This document shows positions 33,015-43,160 of a DNA stretch of 64,000 bases, piece after piece. Both the position numbers and the translations under genes were made by a program. The notes under the pieces are model-generated. The model did not search any database. It saw only the letters and a list, made by a program, of their open reading frames with translations, and was not told the DNA's origin. Origin of the DNA: Enorma phocaeensis (GTDB lineage Bacteria; Actinomycetota; Coriobacteriia; Coriobacteriales; Coriobacteriaceae); contig NZ_LT891970.1 of assembly GCF_900186505.1 (NCBI RefSeq), forward strand, positions 418,451-482,450, given 5' to 3'. Positions within the stretch are counted from its first letter, which is position 1; the number at the start of each line of letters is the position of its first letter.

Positions 33015-34460
33015 CTAAGCTCCGCGCTGCATCTTTTTCAAACGAAAAGCGGCGATACTGCTCGCAGCAGCGACAACGATGACTACGAAGAGCAAGACAA
33101 ACGCCCAGAATCCACCTACGGCGGTCGCGGCTGTCATGTCGCTCGCGCCGGCCTGCGCCGCTCCCACCACGGCCGTAACAGCGCTCACGCCCACAGATCC
33201 ACCCAGCTGCTGCATGGTGTTGAACAGCGAGTTGCCGTCTGTGCGCAACCGCTCCGGCAAGCACATGAGCCCGTGCGTCATGGTCGTGCTGAAGCCCAAC
33301 CCCTGGCCCAGGCCGAAGAGGACGTAAAACGCGAGCATGAGCATCGGGGTGAGCGAAGCAGCGAATGCGGTGTACAACGCGGTCGAGGCAAGCATCAGCA
33401 CCATGCCGATCGCCACGGGGACAGCCGCCCCCACCCGATCGAGGATGCGCCCGCCGATAGGCGAAATCATCACAAGAGCACAGCCGGGCAGCAGCAGCGT
33501 TCCCGACAGTGAGGCAGATGCACCGAGCGCGAGCTGGGCATAGTTGGGCACGAGATACGCGAAGCCCAAAATGGCGAACGCCACCGAGGCAACCACAACG
33601 ACCGACAGGACGAACGAGGGATACGCGAAGACCTCGAGATTGATGAGGGCGTCATCAGATCGCCGCCCGTGGACTCCGAAACCCGCGAGCGCGGCAACGC
33701 ACAGCGCGAATATGAGCAGCACGCTCAAGCCAAGCCCCTCACGCGAAGCAAGGTTGATGCCATAGATGAGCGAGAAGAATCCGATCGCCACAAGCACGAA
33801 CCCGAGCACGTCGAAGCGCGGACGGCCAAGCGGCGTCGCCTGGCGCACGCAGAGCGATCCGACGATGAACGACAGCACAACGATCGGCACCAGGCAGAGG
33901 AAGACCATGCGCCAGCCGGCGATCTCCATCACGATGCCGCCGTAGGAGGGTCCCACAGCTGGAGCGAACGAGGTGATGAGCGACGCGACGCCCATCATGA
34001 GGCCCATCTGCTCATAAGGAACCTGGTCGATGACGATGCTGAACATGAGTGGGATGGCGATGCCCGTCCCCACGCCCTGAACCACGCGACCAAGCAGAAG
34101 TATCGGGAAGGACGGTGCCGCCGCTGCCATGAGCGTACCGGCAAGAAAGGCGAGGACGGCTACGATGAAAAGCCTCCGCAAAGGGAAACGGGCCTTGAGG
34201 AACGGGAACGTGGGAATCATCACCGAGAGCATGAGCAAGTAGCCCGAGGTGATCCACTGAATCGTGGCGGTGTCGACCGCGAACTCCTTCATGAGCGCCG
34301 GGAGCGCCACGTTCATCGCGGTCTCGAAGACGACGGCGCAAAACGAAAGACTGCCCGCCGCCACGATCGAGGCGACGAGGCGCGCGTCGAGGCGCCGCTC
34401 GAACGGTACCGCGGTCTGACCGTCCGCACGCGCTGGGCGCTGCGCATCTCTCTCTACCAT
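33015..34460 (-). CDS. DHA2-family MFS multidrug efflux transporter
   Basis: A 481-residue protein with about 14 membrane spans. The N-terminal FETAMNVALPALMKEFAVD and GRVVQGVGTGIAIPL, with GPSYGGIVMEIAGWRMVF, are the EmrB/QacA-type signatures. The ATG at 34460 follows AAAGGAG. It is monocistronic; the preceding operon's terminator lies at 34529. Substrates unknown. Confidence 0.88.
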   Translation of the reverse strand: MVERDAQRPARADGQTAVPFERRLDARLVASIVAAGSLSFCAVVFETAMNVALPALMKEFAVDTATIQWITSGYLLMLSVMIPTFPFLKARFPLRRLFIVAVLAFLAGTLMAAAAPSFPILLLGRVVQGVGTGIAIPLMFSIVIDQVPYEQMGLMMGVASLITSFAPAVGPSYGGIVMEIAGWRMVFLCLVPIVVLSFIVGSLCVRQATPLGRPRFDVLGFVLVAIGFFSLIYGINLASREGLGLSVLLIFALCVAALAGFGVHGRRSDDALINLEVFAYPSFVLSVVVVASVAFAILGFAYLVPNYAQLALGASASLSGTLLLPGCALVMISPIGGRILDRVGAAVPVAIGMVLMLASTALYTAFAASLTPMLMLAFYVLFGLGQGLGFSTTMTHGLMCLPERLRTDGNSLFNTMQQLGGSVGVSAVTAVVGAAQAGASDMTAATAVGGFWAFVLLFVVIVVAAASSIAAFRLKKMQRGA

Positions 34461-34528
34461 CTGGTCTCCTTTCCAGCGCGGCACACCCGCGCGGCCGCTA
34501 GGGCCAAGTTCGAGCACCCGCAACGGAA

Positions 34529-34558
34529 AGGGTGCCCACCGCAAGCGGCAGGCACCCT
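34529..34558 (-). terminator. Terminator of the cellobiose PTS operon
   Basis: AGGGTGCC and GGCACCCT form an 8-bp stem (34529-34536 with 34551-34558). On the minus strand it is followed by TTTCC, 54 bp after the IIC stop. Confidence 0.6.
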
Positions 34559-34612
34559 CGAAGTCAACCGTCCGCAGGGGTGCGCCCACACGGACGGATG
34601 GGCAAGACGAGC

Positions 34613-35932
34613 CTAGGCGGTCTCGGCCTCTGTGGCCTCGTCGGCCTCCTCCTGCTCCACGAGCTGCTTCTCATACGCCTTGTAGAACGGGTAGTAGATC
34701 AAGGCGTCGATGGCGATGAGCGCCACCACGAGCACGACGGCCTTCCAGTCGAACGTCGACAGGTAGGCGCCGAAGATGCTCGGCATGTTCCAGGACAGCA
34801 GGGCGAACGTCTTGGCGACGATGCCCGTGAGCATGCACAGGTAGGCGATGATGGCGTTCACCGTGGAGGTGAGCAAGAACGGGATGAAGAACATCGGGTT
34901 CATCATCAGCGGCACACCGAAGATGATGGGCTCGGAGATGTTGAAGAACGCCGGCACGATGCCCACGCGGCCGATGGTGCGGAGCTGCTTGGACTTGGAG
35001 CGGAGCAGTAAGATGGCGAGCGCCAGCACCGAGCCGCAGCCGCCGATGACGACGAAGTAGACCCAGAACGGCGTGGTGAAAATGTTCGGGAGCTCCTGGC
35101 CGGCAGCGGCAGCGGCGGCGTTGAGCGACAGGCCGCCGTCGCGGATGGGGCCGAGCACGCCGGAGAGGGCGGCGTCATGCACACCGAAGAACCAGAAGAA
35201 CTGGACGAGCGCGGTCGCGATGATGGCGAAGCCGAGCGAGTCGGTCGCATCGAAGACGGGCGCGAGGTTGGTGTAGATGAACGCGGGCAGGATGGTGCCC
35301 ATGAGGTTGAAGACCTGGAAGATCGCGGTGTCGACGGCGAGGATGATGATGCCGGGCACGAGCGAGGCGAAGGCCTCGGAGAGCGACGCGGGGACCGACG
35401 GCGGCAGCGAGATGCGGCCGACGTTGTGCTCACGCATGGCATGGTAGGACTCGACGGTGAGGATCGCGATGAAGATCGCGCAGAGCAGGCCCTTGCCGTC
35501 CAGGTAGAGGATGTTCGCCGTCTTGGCGTCGAACCCGAGCTCCACCGGCCCGAAGCAGATGAGCAGGAAGCCCGCGGTGGAGAGCACCACCGGGATGAAC
35601 GCGTCGATCTTGTAGTGCTTGCACAGGAAGTAGGTGACGCCGATGCAGATGTAGATGGACAGCGCACCGAGGGTCATCGTGTTGGCCCAGGTGAGCAGCG
35701 TCGAGTTGGCGGCGACGAAATCGGACCACGCGAGCAAAAACGCGTTGGAGTTCTCGTCGACCGTGGGGCACGACGAGAGGATCGTCGCGATGCCGCCGAA
35801 CAGCGTGATGGGCACGAGCGAGATGAACGCGTCGCGGATGGCGTGCAGGTGGCGCTGAGTGCTCAGCTTGTTGGCGATGGGGAGAACGTGCTTCTCCAGA
35901 TACGCCGTGAAGGTGTCCATGACGTTACTCAT
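34613..35932 (-). CDS. celB: PTS cellobiose/beta-glucoside-type IIC permease
   Basis: A 439-residue membrane component of the lactose/cellobiose PTS family. The N-terminal FTAYLEKHVLPIANKLSTQRH and FGVHDAALSGVL, plus NISEPIIFGVPLMMNP, are typical of CelB/LacE IIC. It starts 3 bp after the IIB stop and is the last gene of the licR-IIA-glucosidase-IIB-IIC operon. The C-terminus is a short acidic tail. Confidence 0.92.
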   Translation of the reverse strand: MSNVMDTFTAYLEKHVLPIANKLSTQRHLHAIRDAFISLVPITLFGGIATILSSCPTVDENSNAFLLAWSDFVAANSTLLTWANTMTLGALSIYICIGVTYFLCKHYKIDAFIPVVLSTAGFLLICFGPVELGFDAKTANILYLDGKGLLCAIFIAILTVESYHAMREHNVGRISLPPSVPASLSEAFASLVPGIIILAVDTAIFQVFNLMGTILPAFIYTNLAPVFDATDSLGFAIIATALVQFFWFFGVHDAALSGVLGPIRDGGLSLNAAAAAAGQELPNIFTTPFWVYFVVIGGCGSVLALAILLLRSKSKQLRTIGRVGIVPAFFNISEPIIFGVPLMMNPMFFIPFLLTSTVNAIIAYLCMLTGIVAKTFALLSWNMPSIFGAYLSTFDWKAVVLVVALIAIDALIYYPFYKAYEKQLVEQEEADEATEAETA

Positions 35933-35934
35933 TG

Positions 35935-36225
35935 TTAAGCTCCGATACGGTCGATGATCTGCTGATAGACGGCCTTGCCGTTCATGACCCCGTAGTGCTG
36001 CGGGGCGATGGAGTCCACCGGGCAGGAGACCTTCTCCTGGATGTTGGGCACCAGATAGCGGATCTGGGGACCCACGAGAATCATCTCGACGCCGTCGAGA
36101 TGGTCCTCGAACTCGGCCTCGCCGTAGGCCTTGACCTCCAGGGTGTTCCCGCTCGCCTCCTCGATCTTCTTCGCCATGATGCCCGTGGACATTCCGGCGT
36201 TGCAGACCAGTATCACTTTCCTCAT
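35935..36225 (-). CDS. celA: PTS cellobiose-type IIB
   Basis: A 96-residue cytoplasmic IIB of the lactose/cellobiose family. The phospho-accepting cysteine is Cys8 in VILVCNAGMSTG. It passes phosphate from IIA to the incoming beta-glucoside at IIC and lies between the glucosidase and IIC genes. Confidence 0.93.
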   Translation of the reverse strand: MRKVILVCNAGMSTGIMAKKIEEASGNTLEVKAYGEAEFEDHLDGVEMILVGPQIRYLVPNIQEKVSCPVDSIAPQHYGVMNGKAVYQQIIDRIGA

Positions 36226-36242
36226 GTGTCTTTCCTCCCCTT

Positions 36243-37643
36243 TTAGCGTTCCGACACATCAGCCTGCTGCCCCGCGATGAAATCGCGGTACCAGCGATAG
36301 CTCTTCTTGGGGGTACGCGTGTACCCGTTCTCGAAGTCGACCGCGACAAGGCCGTAGCGCTTGCGGCAACCGTTCTTCCAAGAGTATAGATCGAAGGTGC
36401 TCCACACAAAATAGCCGCGCACGTCCGCACCGGCCTCCTGGGCCGCCTGGATGGCCGCGATGTGATCCTTCATGAAGGAGATGCGGTAGTCGTCCTGCAC
36501 CTCGCCGGCCGTGACGTCCTCGGCCACGCCGATGCCGTTCTCGGTGATGTAGATCGGCAGGTGGTAGCGGCGCGTGACCTCGATGAGGCCGCGGCGCAGC
36601 CCGTCCGGGTAGATCTCGGTGCCCCACTCGGTGGTCTGCATGTTGGGGTCGTCGAGCACCTGCTCGAACCAGCCCTTGATGACCACGCGCTGGCTGCCCT
36701 TGAAGGCTTTGCCGGAGTTGTTGACCACCAGCGACGTCTCGCCGTCGGTATAGGGTTTCACGAGCACGCGGGAGTAGTAGTTGAGGCCGAGGAAGTCGAC
36801 CGTTCCCTCGCGCAGCACGGCGAGCTTCTCGGGCGTGATGTAGGACAGGTCGAACCTGCGGTTAAGATCGGTGAGCAGATCGATCGGCAGCTCGCCGGTA
36901 GCGGCGGTGTCGAGCACCCAGTTGTTGGCGTAGTTGTCGGCAAACCGCATGGCGATCCGGGTCTCGAGGGTGTCGTCCACGCCGTCGACCGGGCCAAAGC
37001 TGTGCACGATGCCCACAGAGCCCTGGTAGCCGCCTTCGCGGAAGGCCTTGACGCCCAGCGCCGAGGCGTACATGACGTTGAAGGCCGCGTGCGCGCACTT
37101 CTCGGGGTCCTGGAGCGCCGGCGGGTAGTTGCCGATGAGGTACCCGCTCATCACGAACCACTTGGGCTCGTTGAACGTGGCCCAGTAGCGCACGCGGTCA
37201 CCGAAGCGCTCGAAGCAGACGCGCGCGTAGTGCTCGTAGGCGCGTGCGGTCTCCTCGTTGAGCCAGCCGCCCAGATCCTCCCAGTACTGCGGGAGGTCCC
37301 AGTGGTAGATGGTCACGAACGGCTCCACGCCGAACTCGATACAGGTGTCGATGAGGCTGTTGTAGAACGCGATGCCCTCCTCGTTCACCTCGCCTTCGCG
37401 GTTCTTGATGATGCGGGGCCACGAGAGCGAGAAGCGGTAGGCGTTCTGGCCGCCCTTCGCCATGGTCTCGATGTCCTCGCGGAAGCGATGGTAGTGGTCG
37501 CTCGCGACGTCGCCGTTCTCGAGGTCGTTCTCATGCAGGTAGCGGTCCCACATCGACTCGGCCTTGCCGCCTTCCTGCCACGCACCCTCGCACTGGTAGG
37601 AAGCGGTGGCGCTCCCCCAGAAGAACGGTGCCCGGTCCTCCAT
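36243..37643 (-). CDS. 6-phospho-beta-glucosidase, GH1
   Basis: A 466-residue GH1 enzyme. The acid/base Glu is in TFNEPKW and the nucleophile in ITENGIG. It should hydrolyse the phosphorylated disaccharide delivered by the adjacent PTS. The start at 37643 has AAGGAGGAG four bases upstream; an ATG seven codons earlier precedes that site. The C-terminal SWKNGCRKRYGLVAVD fits 6-phospho-glycosidases. Confidence 0.93.
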   Translation of the reverse strand: MEDRAPFFWGSATASYQCEGAWQEGGKAESMWDRYLHENDLENGDVASDHYHRFREDIETMAKGGQNAYRFSLSWPRIIKNREGEVNEEGIAFYNSLIDTCIEFGVEPFVTIYHWDLPQYWEDLGGWLNEETARAYEHYARVCFERFGDRVRYWATFNEPKWFVMSGYLIGNYPPALQDPEKCAHAAFNVMYASALGVKAFREGGYQGSVGIVHSFGPVDGVDDTLETRIAMRFADNYANNWVLDTAATGELPIDLLTDLNRRFDLSYITPEKLAVLREGTVDFLGLNYYSRVLVKPYTDGETSLVVNNSGKAFKGSQRVVIKGWFEQVLDDPNMQTTEWGTEIYPDGLRRGLIEVTRRYHLPIYITENGIGVAEDVTAGEVQDDYRISFMKDHIAAIQAAQEAGADVRGYFVWSTFDLYSWKNGCRKRYGLVAVDFENGYTRTPKKSYRWYRDFIAGQQADVSER

Positions 37644-37726
37644 ATCTCTCCTCCTTGCTGCCATGCCAGCGGATGCCGGCGTTTCCCGAATCCTTCATTG
37701 CGCGACGCGTCCGGCCGCCGCGCCGG

Positions 37727-38071
37727 TTAGGCGCTGCGCAGACGGTACAGCTCGATGAGCTCGCGGATGAGCTCGCGCGCGAGATTGGAGGTCATCAGAT
37801 GGTCCTGGGCATGCACGAGCATGACGTTCACCGGGGTATGCTCGCCGTTTGCCTCCTTGACGAGCAGCTCGGTCTGCTTGTTATGGGCGCGCAGATAGGC
37901 CTCGTCGGACTGCTTCATGTTCTCGTCGCTCGACGCGAAATCGCCCTTCTTGGCGTCCGCGAGCGCCATGAACGCCAGGCTCTTCGCCTCGCCGGCATCG
38001 GCGATGAGCGCGAACGACAGCAGGTTGATCTCCTCGTCGATGGCCTCTTGGGCCTTTGCTTCCTCTGCCAT
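37727..38071 (-). CDS. celC: PTS cellobiose/lactose-type IIA
   Basis: A 114-residue helical trimer-type IIA. The phospho-histidine is expected at His87 in VHAQDHLM. It starts 2 bp after the licR stop, with AAGGA inside the end of licR, so it is translated from the same operon. Confidence 0.92.
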   Translation of the reverse strand: MAEEAKAQEAIDEEINLLSFALIADAGEAKSLAFMALADAKKGDFASSDENMKQSDEAYLRAHNKQTELLVKEANGEHTPVNVMLVHAQDHLMTSNLARELIRELIELYRLRSA

Positions 38072-38073
38072 GA

Positions 38074-40050
38074 TCAGTTCCTTTCCTCTCCGTGTGCGAT
38101 CTCGCGTACCAACGTTGCATATCCACGATCGTCCACGATGCGCTTCACGCGCTCCTCATGGGATAGCAACTCGGCCATCCGGGAGAAGAACCAATCCAGC
38201 GCATTGCGGCTGTCGTCACCTATCACGACGAGCAGCACCAGCTCGACGTCCTTATCGCCCCAGCGTATCGGGTGCTCGGGGATGCCCGCGCAGACCCGTG
38301 TGGGGCCGGGCAGGGCGCGGATAGGGTGGGGCAGGGCGAGCCCGCTGCCGAAAGCGGTCGAGGACGCCCGCTCGCGTGCGACGGCGAGCTCGGCGAGCTC
38401 GGCGGGAGCGCCGGCGCGCTCGACCATGATCTGCGCCAGCTGCCCGATGGCATCGGCGGGGGTCGCGGCGTCGAGATGCGGCTCGAACCAAGCGGGGTCG
38501 AAGATACCCTTGCCCGCGCCCATACCGGCAGACGCGCTCAGCAGCTCATCGATCTGACGGATATCGCCCTCGTTTAAAAACGAATGGATCTCCTGCACGG
38601 GAATGGGGAACTCGTCCGCCAGCGGGACGGTCGTGAAGATGTAATCGAAACCGGTGAGGTCCATCGTCGCGACATGCAGGGCATCGCTGGGGACCACCTT
38701 GTCGATGCGGTTGCCGAACTGCCGGCGAATGGTGTTCTCCAGCAGGCGCGACGTTCCGAGCCCCGAGGCGCAGACCACGACCACGTTGCGGCGCGGCCCC
38801 TCCTCGCGCAGGCGATCGAGAGCCAGCGCGAAGGCGAGCGCGATGTAGCCGGTCTCCGCCTGCGAGAGGGCGGTGCCGTAGTGCTGCTCGAGCACACCGG
38901 CGGCATCGGTCGCCATGGCGAATGCGAGCGGGAAGCGCGTCTTGATGTCCGAGAGCAACGGGTTGTCGACGCTCAGGTTATAGCGCAGGCGCGTCGCCAG
39001 CGGTACGATGTGCCGCGCGAGATTCATGCGCAGCTCCAGGTCATCGCGGAAGTCGAAGTGGAAGAGCTCCCACACGCGATCGAGCATCTCGCTGACCACG
39101 TTCCACACCTCGTCGGGGATGATGAGACTGCTGCCGCCCTCCGCTGTTGCCGCGGCCGCCTCGCAATCTGCGGCGGGCTCCCGCCGAGCTTCCGCGCGCG
39201 CCGGGTCATCCTCGGGGACGATGCTCTTCTTGCCCGCGAGATGGATCGCTATATAGGCAATCTCCGACTCGGGAAGGTTCATGCCGAGCGCCTCGTCGAG
39301 CTGGGCGGCGACGAGCGTCGCAGCTTCGAACTCGGGTGCGCGGCGCATGCGCTCCAGCGTCTCGTCGTCGAGCAGGATCACGCAGTCTTCCTTGATGCGG
39401 TAGAACGCGACCACGGTGTGCACCACGAGGTTCTGGAAGGCAAGCATGCTCATGTAGACCGGCGTCTGGGCGAGCGCGCGCTCGATGCAGTCGGCGATGG
39501 TCTTCACAACCTGGGGAAGCGCCTCGTCGCCAAACGGATGCGATCCGATGAGGTCCTCCGATGCGGCGCTGGCCAGACAGAGCCTGCGGGCGAGTTCGGA
39601 TCCCTGCACGCGCACGCCGTAGCGGGGCTTCTTCTCCAGAGCGAGGCCGAACTCCGCAAGCTTGGCCTCGACGGCCTTCAGGTCCTTCGAGATGCTCTGC
39701 GGCGACACGTAAAGGACCTTGGCCATGCTGCTGATGGTGACCCAGTCGTTGCGCGCCAGCAGGTCGTTGACGAGATAGGATACACGCTTGACGGCGGCCG
39801 TGGCATCGACATCGGAGAAGCGATGCATGCGGTCGCACCACGCCCTGAAGCCCTCCTCGTCAGAAACCGTGAGAACATAGCCGCCCGCGCGACGCGAATA
39901 CGCGATCCGCGCAAGCCCGGCGAGGGCATCGTTGGTACGCTGAACGTGCAGGCGAACGGTACGGGAGCTCACGTTGAACTCCCCCATCAGCTCATCGACC
40001 GATGCCGCACCCCGCTGCTTCAGATATGTGACCAGCTCGATAGCTTGCAC
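38074..40050 (-). CDS. licR: LicR/BglG-type PTS-regulated transcriptional activator
   Basis: A 658-residue multi-domain regulator. N-terminal helix-turn-helix domains (QRGAASVDELMGEFNVSSRT and DWVTISSMAKVLYVSPQSIS) are followed by two PRD modules, an EIIB-like domain with VVVVCASGLGTSRLLENTI, and a C-terminal EIIA-like domain with LPHP. PTS components phosphorylate PRDs to set activity. The GTG at 40050 follows AAGGGGGC; the longer frame has no such site. First gene of the operon. Confidence 0.9.
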   Translation of the reverse strand: MQAIELVTYLKQRGAASVDELMGEFNVSSRTVRLHVQRTNDALAGLARIAYSRRAGGYVLTVSDEEGFRAWCDRMHRFSDVDATAAVKRVSYLVNDLLARNDWVTISSMAKVLYVSPQSISKDLKAVEAKLAEFGLALEKKPRYGVRVQGSELARRLCLASAASEDLIGSHPFGDEALPQVVKTIADCIERALAQTPVYMSMLAFQNLVVHTVVAFYRIKEDCVILLDDETLERMRRAPEFEAATLVAAQLDEALGMNLPESEIAYIAIHLAGKKSIVPEDDPARAEARREPAADCEAAAATAEGGSSLIIPDEVWNVVSEMLDRVWELFHFDFRDDLELRMNLARHIVPLATRLRYNLSVDNPLLSDIKTRFPLAFAMATDAAGVLEQHYGTALSQAETGYIALAFALALDRLREEGPRRNVVVVCASGLGTSRLLENTIRRQFGNRIDKVVPSDALHVATMDLTGFDYIFTTVPLADEFPIPVQEIHSFLNEGDIRQIDELLSASAGMGAGKGIFDPAWFEPHLDAATPADAIGQLAQIMVERAGAPAELAELAVARERASSTAFGSGLALPHPIRALPGPTRVCAGIPEHPIRWGDKDVELVLLVVIGDDSRNALDWFFSRMAELLSHEERVKRIVDDRGYATLVREIAHGEERN

Positions 40051-40263
40051 GAGCGCCCCCTTCGACAGCCTTATCGTATGAGGCCACCTAGGCGGATTCC
40101 ATCGCGACGTCTGCCATGTTGGCGGCAACCGAACTAGAAGAATAGCATGTACCAGCGGCGTTCGTAGCGACAATGAGTGAGCGCGCTCAGCGGCGGCCTT
40201 GTGGCACCCGCTTTATGGCGCTAAAGTATCCTGCGGACGAATCGAGGATGGAAAGGAACGACC

Positions 40264-41658
40264 ATGCAAGCTGATGTGGTAATCGTAGGTGCGGGCCCCT
40301 CGGGCATCTTCACCGCGCTCAGGCTCAACGCACTCGACCCCGAGGCCCATATCGTCATCGTTGAGAAGGGCCTTCCCGTGGAGCGCCGCAGCTGCCCTAA
40401 GGAGCAGGTCGGCCACTGCGTCGGCTGCACGCCCTGCCGCATCACCACGGGCTTCTCGGGCGCCGGCGCGTTCTCAGACGGCAAGCTCTCGCTCTCACAT
40501 GAAGTGGGCGGCGACCTGCCCGAGCTCATCGGGACCGATCTCGCCCAGCGGACCATCGAAGAGGTCGATCGCATCTACCTCGAGTTCGGCGCCGACGATC
40601 GCGTCGAGGGCCTGGATTCCCCGGATGCCATCCGCCACATTCGCCTTCGCGCCATCCAGGCAGGCCTCAAGCTCGTCGACTGCCCCATTCGCCATCTGGG
40701 AACCGAGAAGGCGCAGGAGATCTACCTGCGTATCGAGCGGTATCTGCTGGAGCGCGGGGTCGAGATACTCTTCTCCCACGACTGCCGCGACCTCATCATC
40801 GAGAACGGTCGATGCAGCGGCGTCTTCGCTACGGGCCCCGATGGCGAGGTGCGCATCGACGCTCGAGCGGTGGTGGTTGCCACCGGCAGGCGCGGTGCCG
40901 ATTGGCTCGAACACCTCTGCACGGCGCATGACATCTCGCATCTGCCCGGGCCCGTCGACATGGGCGTGCGCGTCGAGGTGCGCAACGAGGTCATGGAGCA
41001 TGTGAACGACGTTCTCTACGAGGGCAAGCTCATCGGCTACCCCAACCCGTTCCGCAACAAGGTCCGCACGTTTTGCCAGAACCCCGGCGGCTTCGTGTCC
41101 CAGGAGAACTACGACGGCGGCCTTGCCGTAGTAAACGGCCATTCCTATAAGGAGCGCAAGTCCGAGAACACCAACCTGGCGGTGCTCGTGACCCACAACT
41201 TCCGTGAGCCGTTCAACCAGCCCATCGCTTACGCGCAAAACGTCGGCCGGCTGTGCAACATGCTCGGCGACGGGCATATCCTCGTCCAGCGCTTCGGCGA
41301 CATCCTCGACGGCAAGCGCACATGGGAAAAAGAGCTCTCGCGCTCCAACGTGCAGCCCACGCTCGTCGACGCGGTGGCGGGTGACATCACGAGCGCCCTA
41401 CCCTACCGCACGATGACCTCCATCGTGAACTTCATGCTGGCCGTGAACGAAGCCATTCCCGGCTTCGCCTCAGCCGAGACGCTTCTGTACGCGCCCGAGC
41501 TCAAGTTCTATAGCAACCGCGTACGCATGGACGAGCGCTTCAACACCAACGTGCGCGGCCTGCACTGCCTCGGCGACTCGAGCGGTTGGACCCGCGGCCT
41601 CATGATGGCGAGCGTGATGGGCCACCTCATGGGGGGCTACCTCGCCGAGGAGCTCTAA
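40264..41658 (+). CDS. FAD-dependent dehydrogenase, COG2509-like
   Basis: A 464-residue flavoprotein. The N-terminal GAGPSG dinucleotide motif is followed by a cysteine cluster SCPKEQVGHCVGCTPC, then GFSGAGAFSDGKLS and a C-terminal CLGDSSGWTRGLMMASVMG that closes the FAD site. It resembles the uncharacterised FAD-dependent dehydrogenases of gut anaerobes. Start 40264 follows AAAGGA. Substrate unknown; it appears to be a single gene and is followed by an IS. Confidence 0.85.
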   Translation: MQADVVIVGAGPSGIFTALRLNALDPEAHIVIVEKGLPVERRSCPKEQVGHCVGCTPCRITTGFSGAGAFSDGKLSLSHEVGGDLPELIGTDLAQRTIEEVDRIYLEFGADDRVEGLDSPDAIRHIRLRAIQAGLKLVDCPIRHLGTEKAQEIYLRIERYLLERGVEILFSHDCRDLIIENGRCSGVFATGPDGEVRIDARAVVVATGRRGADWLEHLCTAHDISHLPGPVDMGVRVEVRNEVMEHVNDVLYEGKLIGYPNPFRNKVRTFCQNPGGFVSQENYDGGLAVVNGHSYKERKSENTNLAVLVTHNFREPFNQPIAYAQNVGRLCNMLGDGHILVQRFGDILDGKRTWEKELSRSNVQPTLVDAVAGDITSALPYRTMTSIVNFMLAVNEAIPGFASAETLLYAPELKFYSNRVRMDERFNTNVRGLHCLGDSSGWTRGLMMASVMGHLMGGYLAEEL

Positions 41659-41741
41659 CCCGACCCCCATTACAGTTTGAGAAGTAGTTAGCCCAATCGC
41701 TTAAGCCATCCGCTTAGACGGTCGGACTACGATTGACATAT

Positions 41742-41951
41742 GTCCCGAGGGACTGCCGATCGGGCGCCCGCGGACGGCCTTATGCCCCTGCCCCTTGAGG
41801 GCCCGGGGGGTGTTGCCGACGCGGGCGCCGCTGCTTCTGACGACTAATAGGAAACTGCCGGGCTCCTCCGACCAAAGAGCGCCACGGCCAGGTAATGTGG
41901 GTGTCGCGCGAGGCAGCATTCCGATCGACCGACGATTGGAAGGATACCATC
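41742..41951 (+). ncRNA. Candidate bridge RNA / structured leader of the IS110 element
   Basis: The left non-coding end has GTCCCGAGGGAC (41742-41753) as a tight hairpin and a long-range stem GGCGCCCGC (41763-41771) with GCGGGCGCC (41821-41829). Position and structure fit the bridge RNA of IS110-branch elements. Target and donor loops could not be assigned by eye. Confidence 0.4.
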
Positions 41952-43115
41952 ATGCTGACCGAAGCCACCGCCTGCCCTGCCGTAATAGGCCTCGACGTCG
42001 GGAAGTTCTCCCATTGGGCGTGCCACGTGACCAGGCAGGGCGAGATCCTCGCCAGCGGCCCCGTGGCCAACACCGAGCATGACCTGGACAGCCTGTTCGC
42101 CCGAGTGGATGCAGGGACGCTGGTCGTCGTCGACCAAGTGCGCAACATCGGGTCGCTGGCGATATCGAGGGCAAGGCTGGCCGGGCTGCCCGTCGCCTAC
42201 CTGCCGGGAATCGCCGCCCACGGAGCTGCCAAGCTGTTCGCGGGCGACGCCAAGACCGACGAGCGCGACGCCGCGGTCATAGCCAAGACGGCGCTCGGCA
42301 TCCCGGATTCGCTGCTGCCCGTGCCAAGGCGCGACGAGAGGCTCGAGGCCGCAAGGTCGATGGCGGCGCAGAGGAACCACATGGTCACCTGCTCCACCCG
42401 TGACAAGAACAGGCTCAGGAGCATACTCCTGGAAAGCTGCCCCGCGTTCGAGGCGCTGGCCGACCTGGCCGATCCCCATTGGCTGAAGATGATGGAGTCC
42501 CTGGGCGGCCCCTGGGGCATCCTGGATGCCGGCAAGCCTGCCGTCGGCGCCGTGACCCGCGGCGCGAACAGGGCGCGCATCGACGCCGCGCTGGCGGCGA
42601 TATCGTCGTCGACGCGCCCGTCCGAATACCAGGTCATGGCAGAGAACCCGCAGGTCAGGATGCTTGCCAGGCGTATCAGGGAGTCCGCCGAGGAAGCCGC
42701 AAGGCTCGACACGGAGATAACGGCGCTGCTCGTCGAGGACGGCACTTACGAATGCCTGCTGACCATCCCAGGAATCGGCCCAAGGACCGCATCGGAGCTG
42801 GTGATAAGCATCGACATCGACGACTTCCCCGACCACGACCACCTCGCATCGTATTGCGGAATCGCTCCCAGGAACCGCCAGTCAGGCAAGTCGATATCGT
42901 CGGTGAGCGCCTCGCGCCAGGGAAACAAGAGGCTGAAAAACCTGCTCATCTTCTCCTGCAACTCGCTTAGCAGGAGCAGGGGCCGGTTCGGCGACTACTA
43001 CCGCAAATGCAGGGATCGCGGCATGTGCCACGGAGAGGCATTGAAGGCGGTCGCCAGGAAGAGGATGAAGGTGATCTACGCGATCATGAGGGACAAGGTC
43101 CCGTACTCGGCCTAG
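41952..43115 (+). CDS. IS110-family transposase
   Basis: A 387-residue transposase. The N-terminal VIGLDVGKFSHWACHV and DAKTDERDAAVIAKTA are DEDD positions. The C-terminal IPGIGPRTASELVISI is followed by YCGIAPRNRQSGKSISSVSASR, holding the candidate nucleophile serines, and GNKRLKNLL. The ATG at 41952 follows AAGGA. It looks intact and differs from the IS1111-like element at 7194. Confidence 0.92.
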   Translation: MLTEATACPAVIGLDVGKFSHWACHVTRQGEILASGPVANTEHDLDSLFARVDAGTLVVVDQVRNIGSLAISRARLAGLPVAYLPGIAAHGAAKLFAGDAKTDERDAAVIAKTALGIPDSLLPVPRRDERLEAARSMAAQRNHMVTCSTRDKNRLRSILLESCPAFEALADLADPHWLKMMESLGGPWGILDAGKPAVGAVTRGANRARIDAALAAISSSTRPSEYQVMAENPQVRMLARRIRESAEEAARLDTEITALLVEDGTYECLLTIPGIGPRTASELVISIDIDDFPDHDHLASYCGIAPRNRQSGKSISSVSASRQGNKRLKNLLIFSCNSLSRSRGRFGDYYRKCRDRGMCHGEALKAVARKRMKVIYAIMRDKVPYSA

Positions 43116-43135
43116 CTAGCCAGAGCCATAGAAAA

Positions 43136-43160
43136 ACGCCAGCCCGACAAGGGCTGGCGT
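43136..43160 (+). terminator. Hairpin after the IS110 transposase
   Basis: ACGCCAGCCC pairs perfectly with GGGCTGGCGT (43136-43145 with 43151-43160), 20 bp after the stop. There is no T-run behind it, but it probably ends or stabilises the transposase mRNA. Confidence 0.5.
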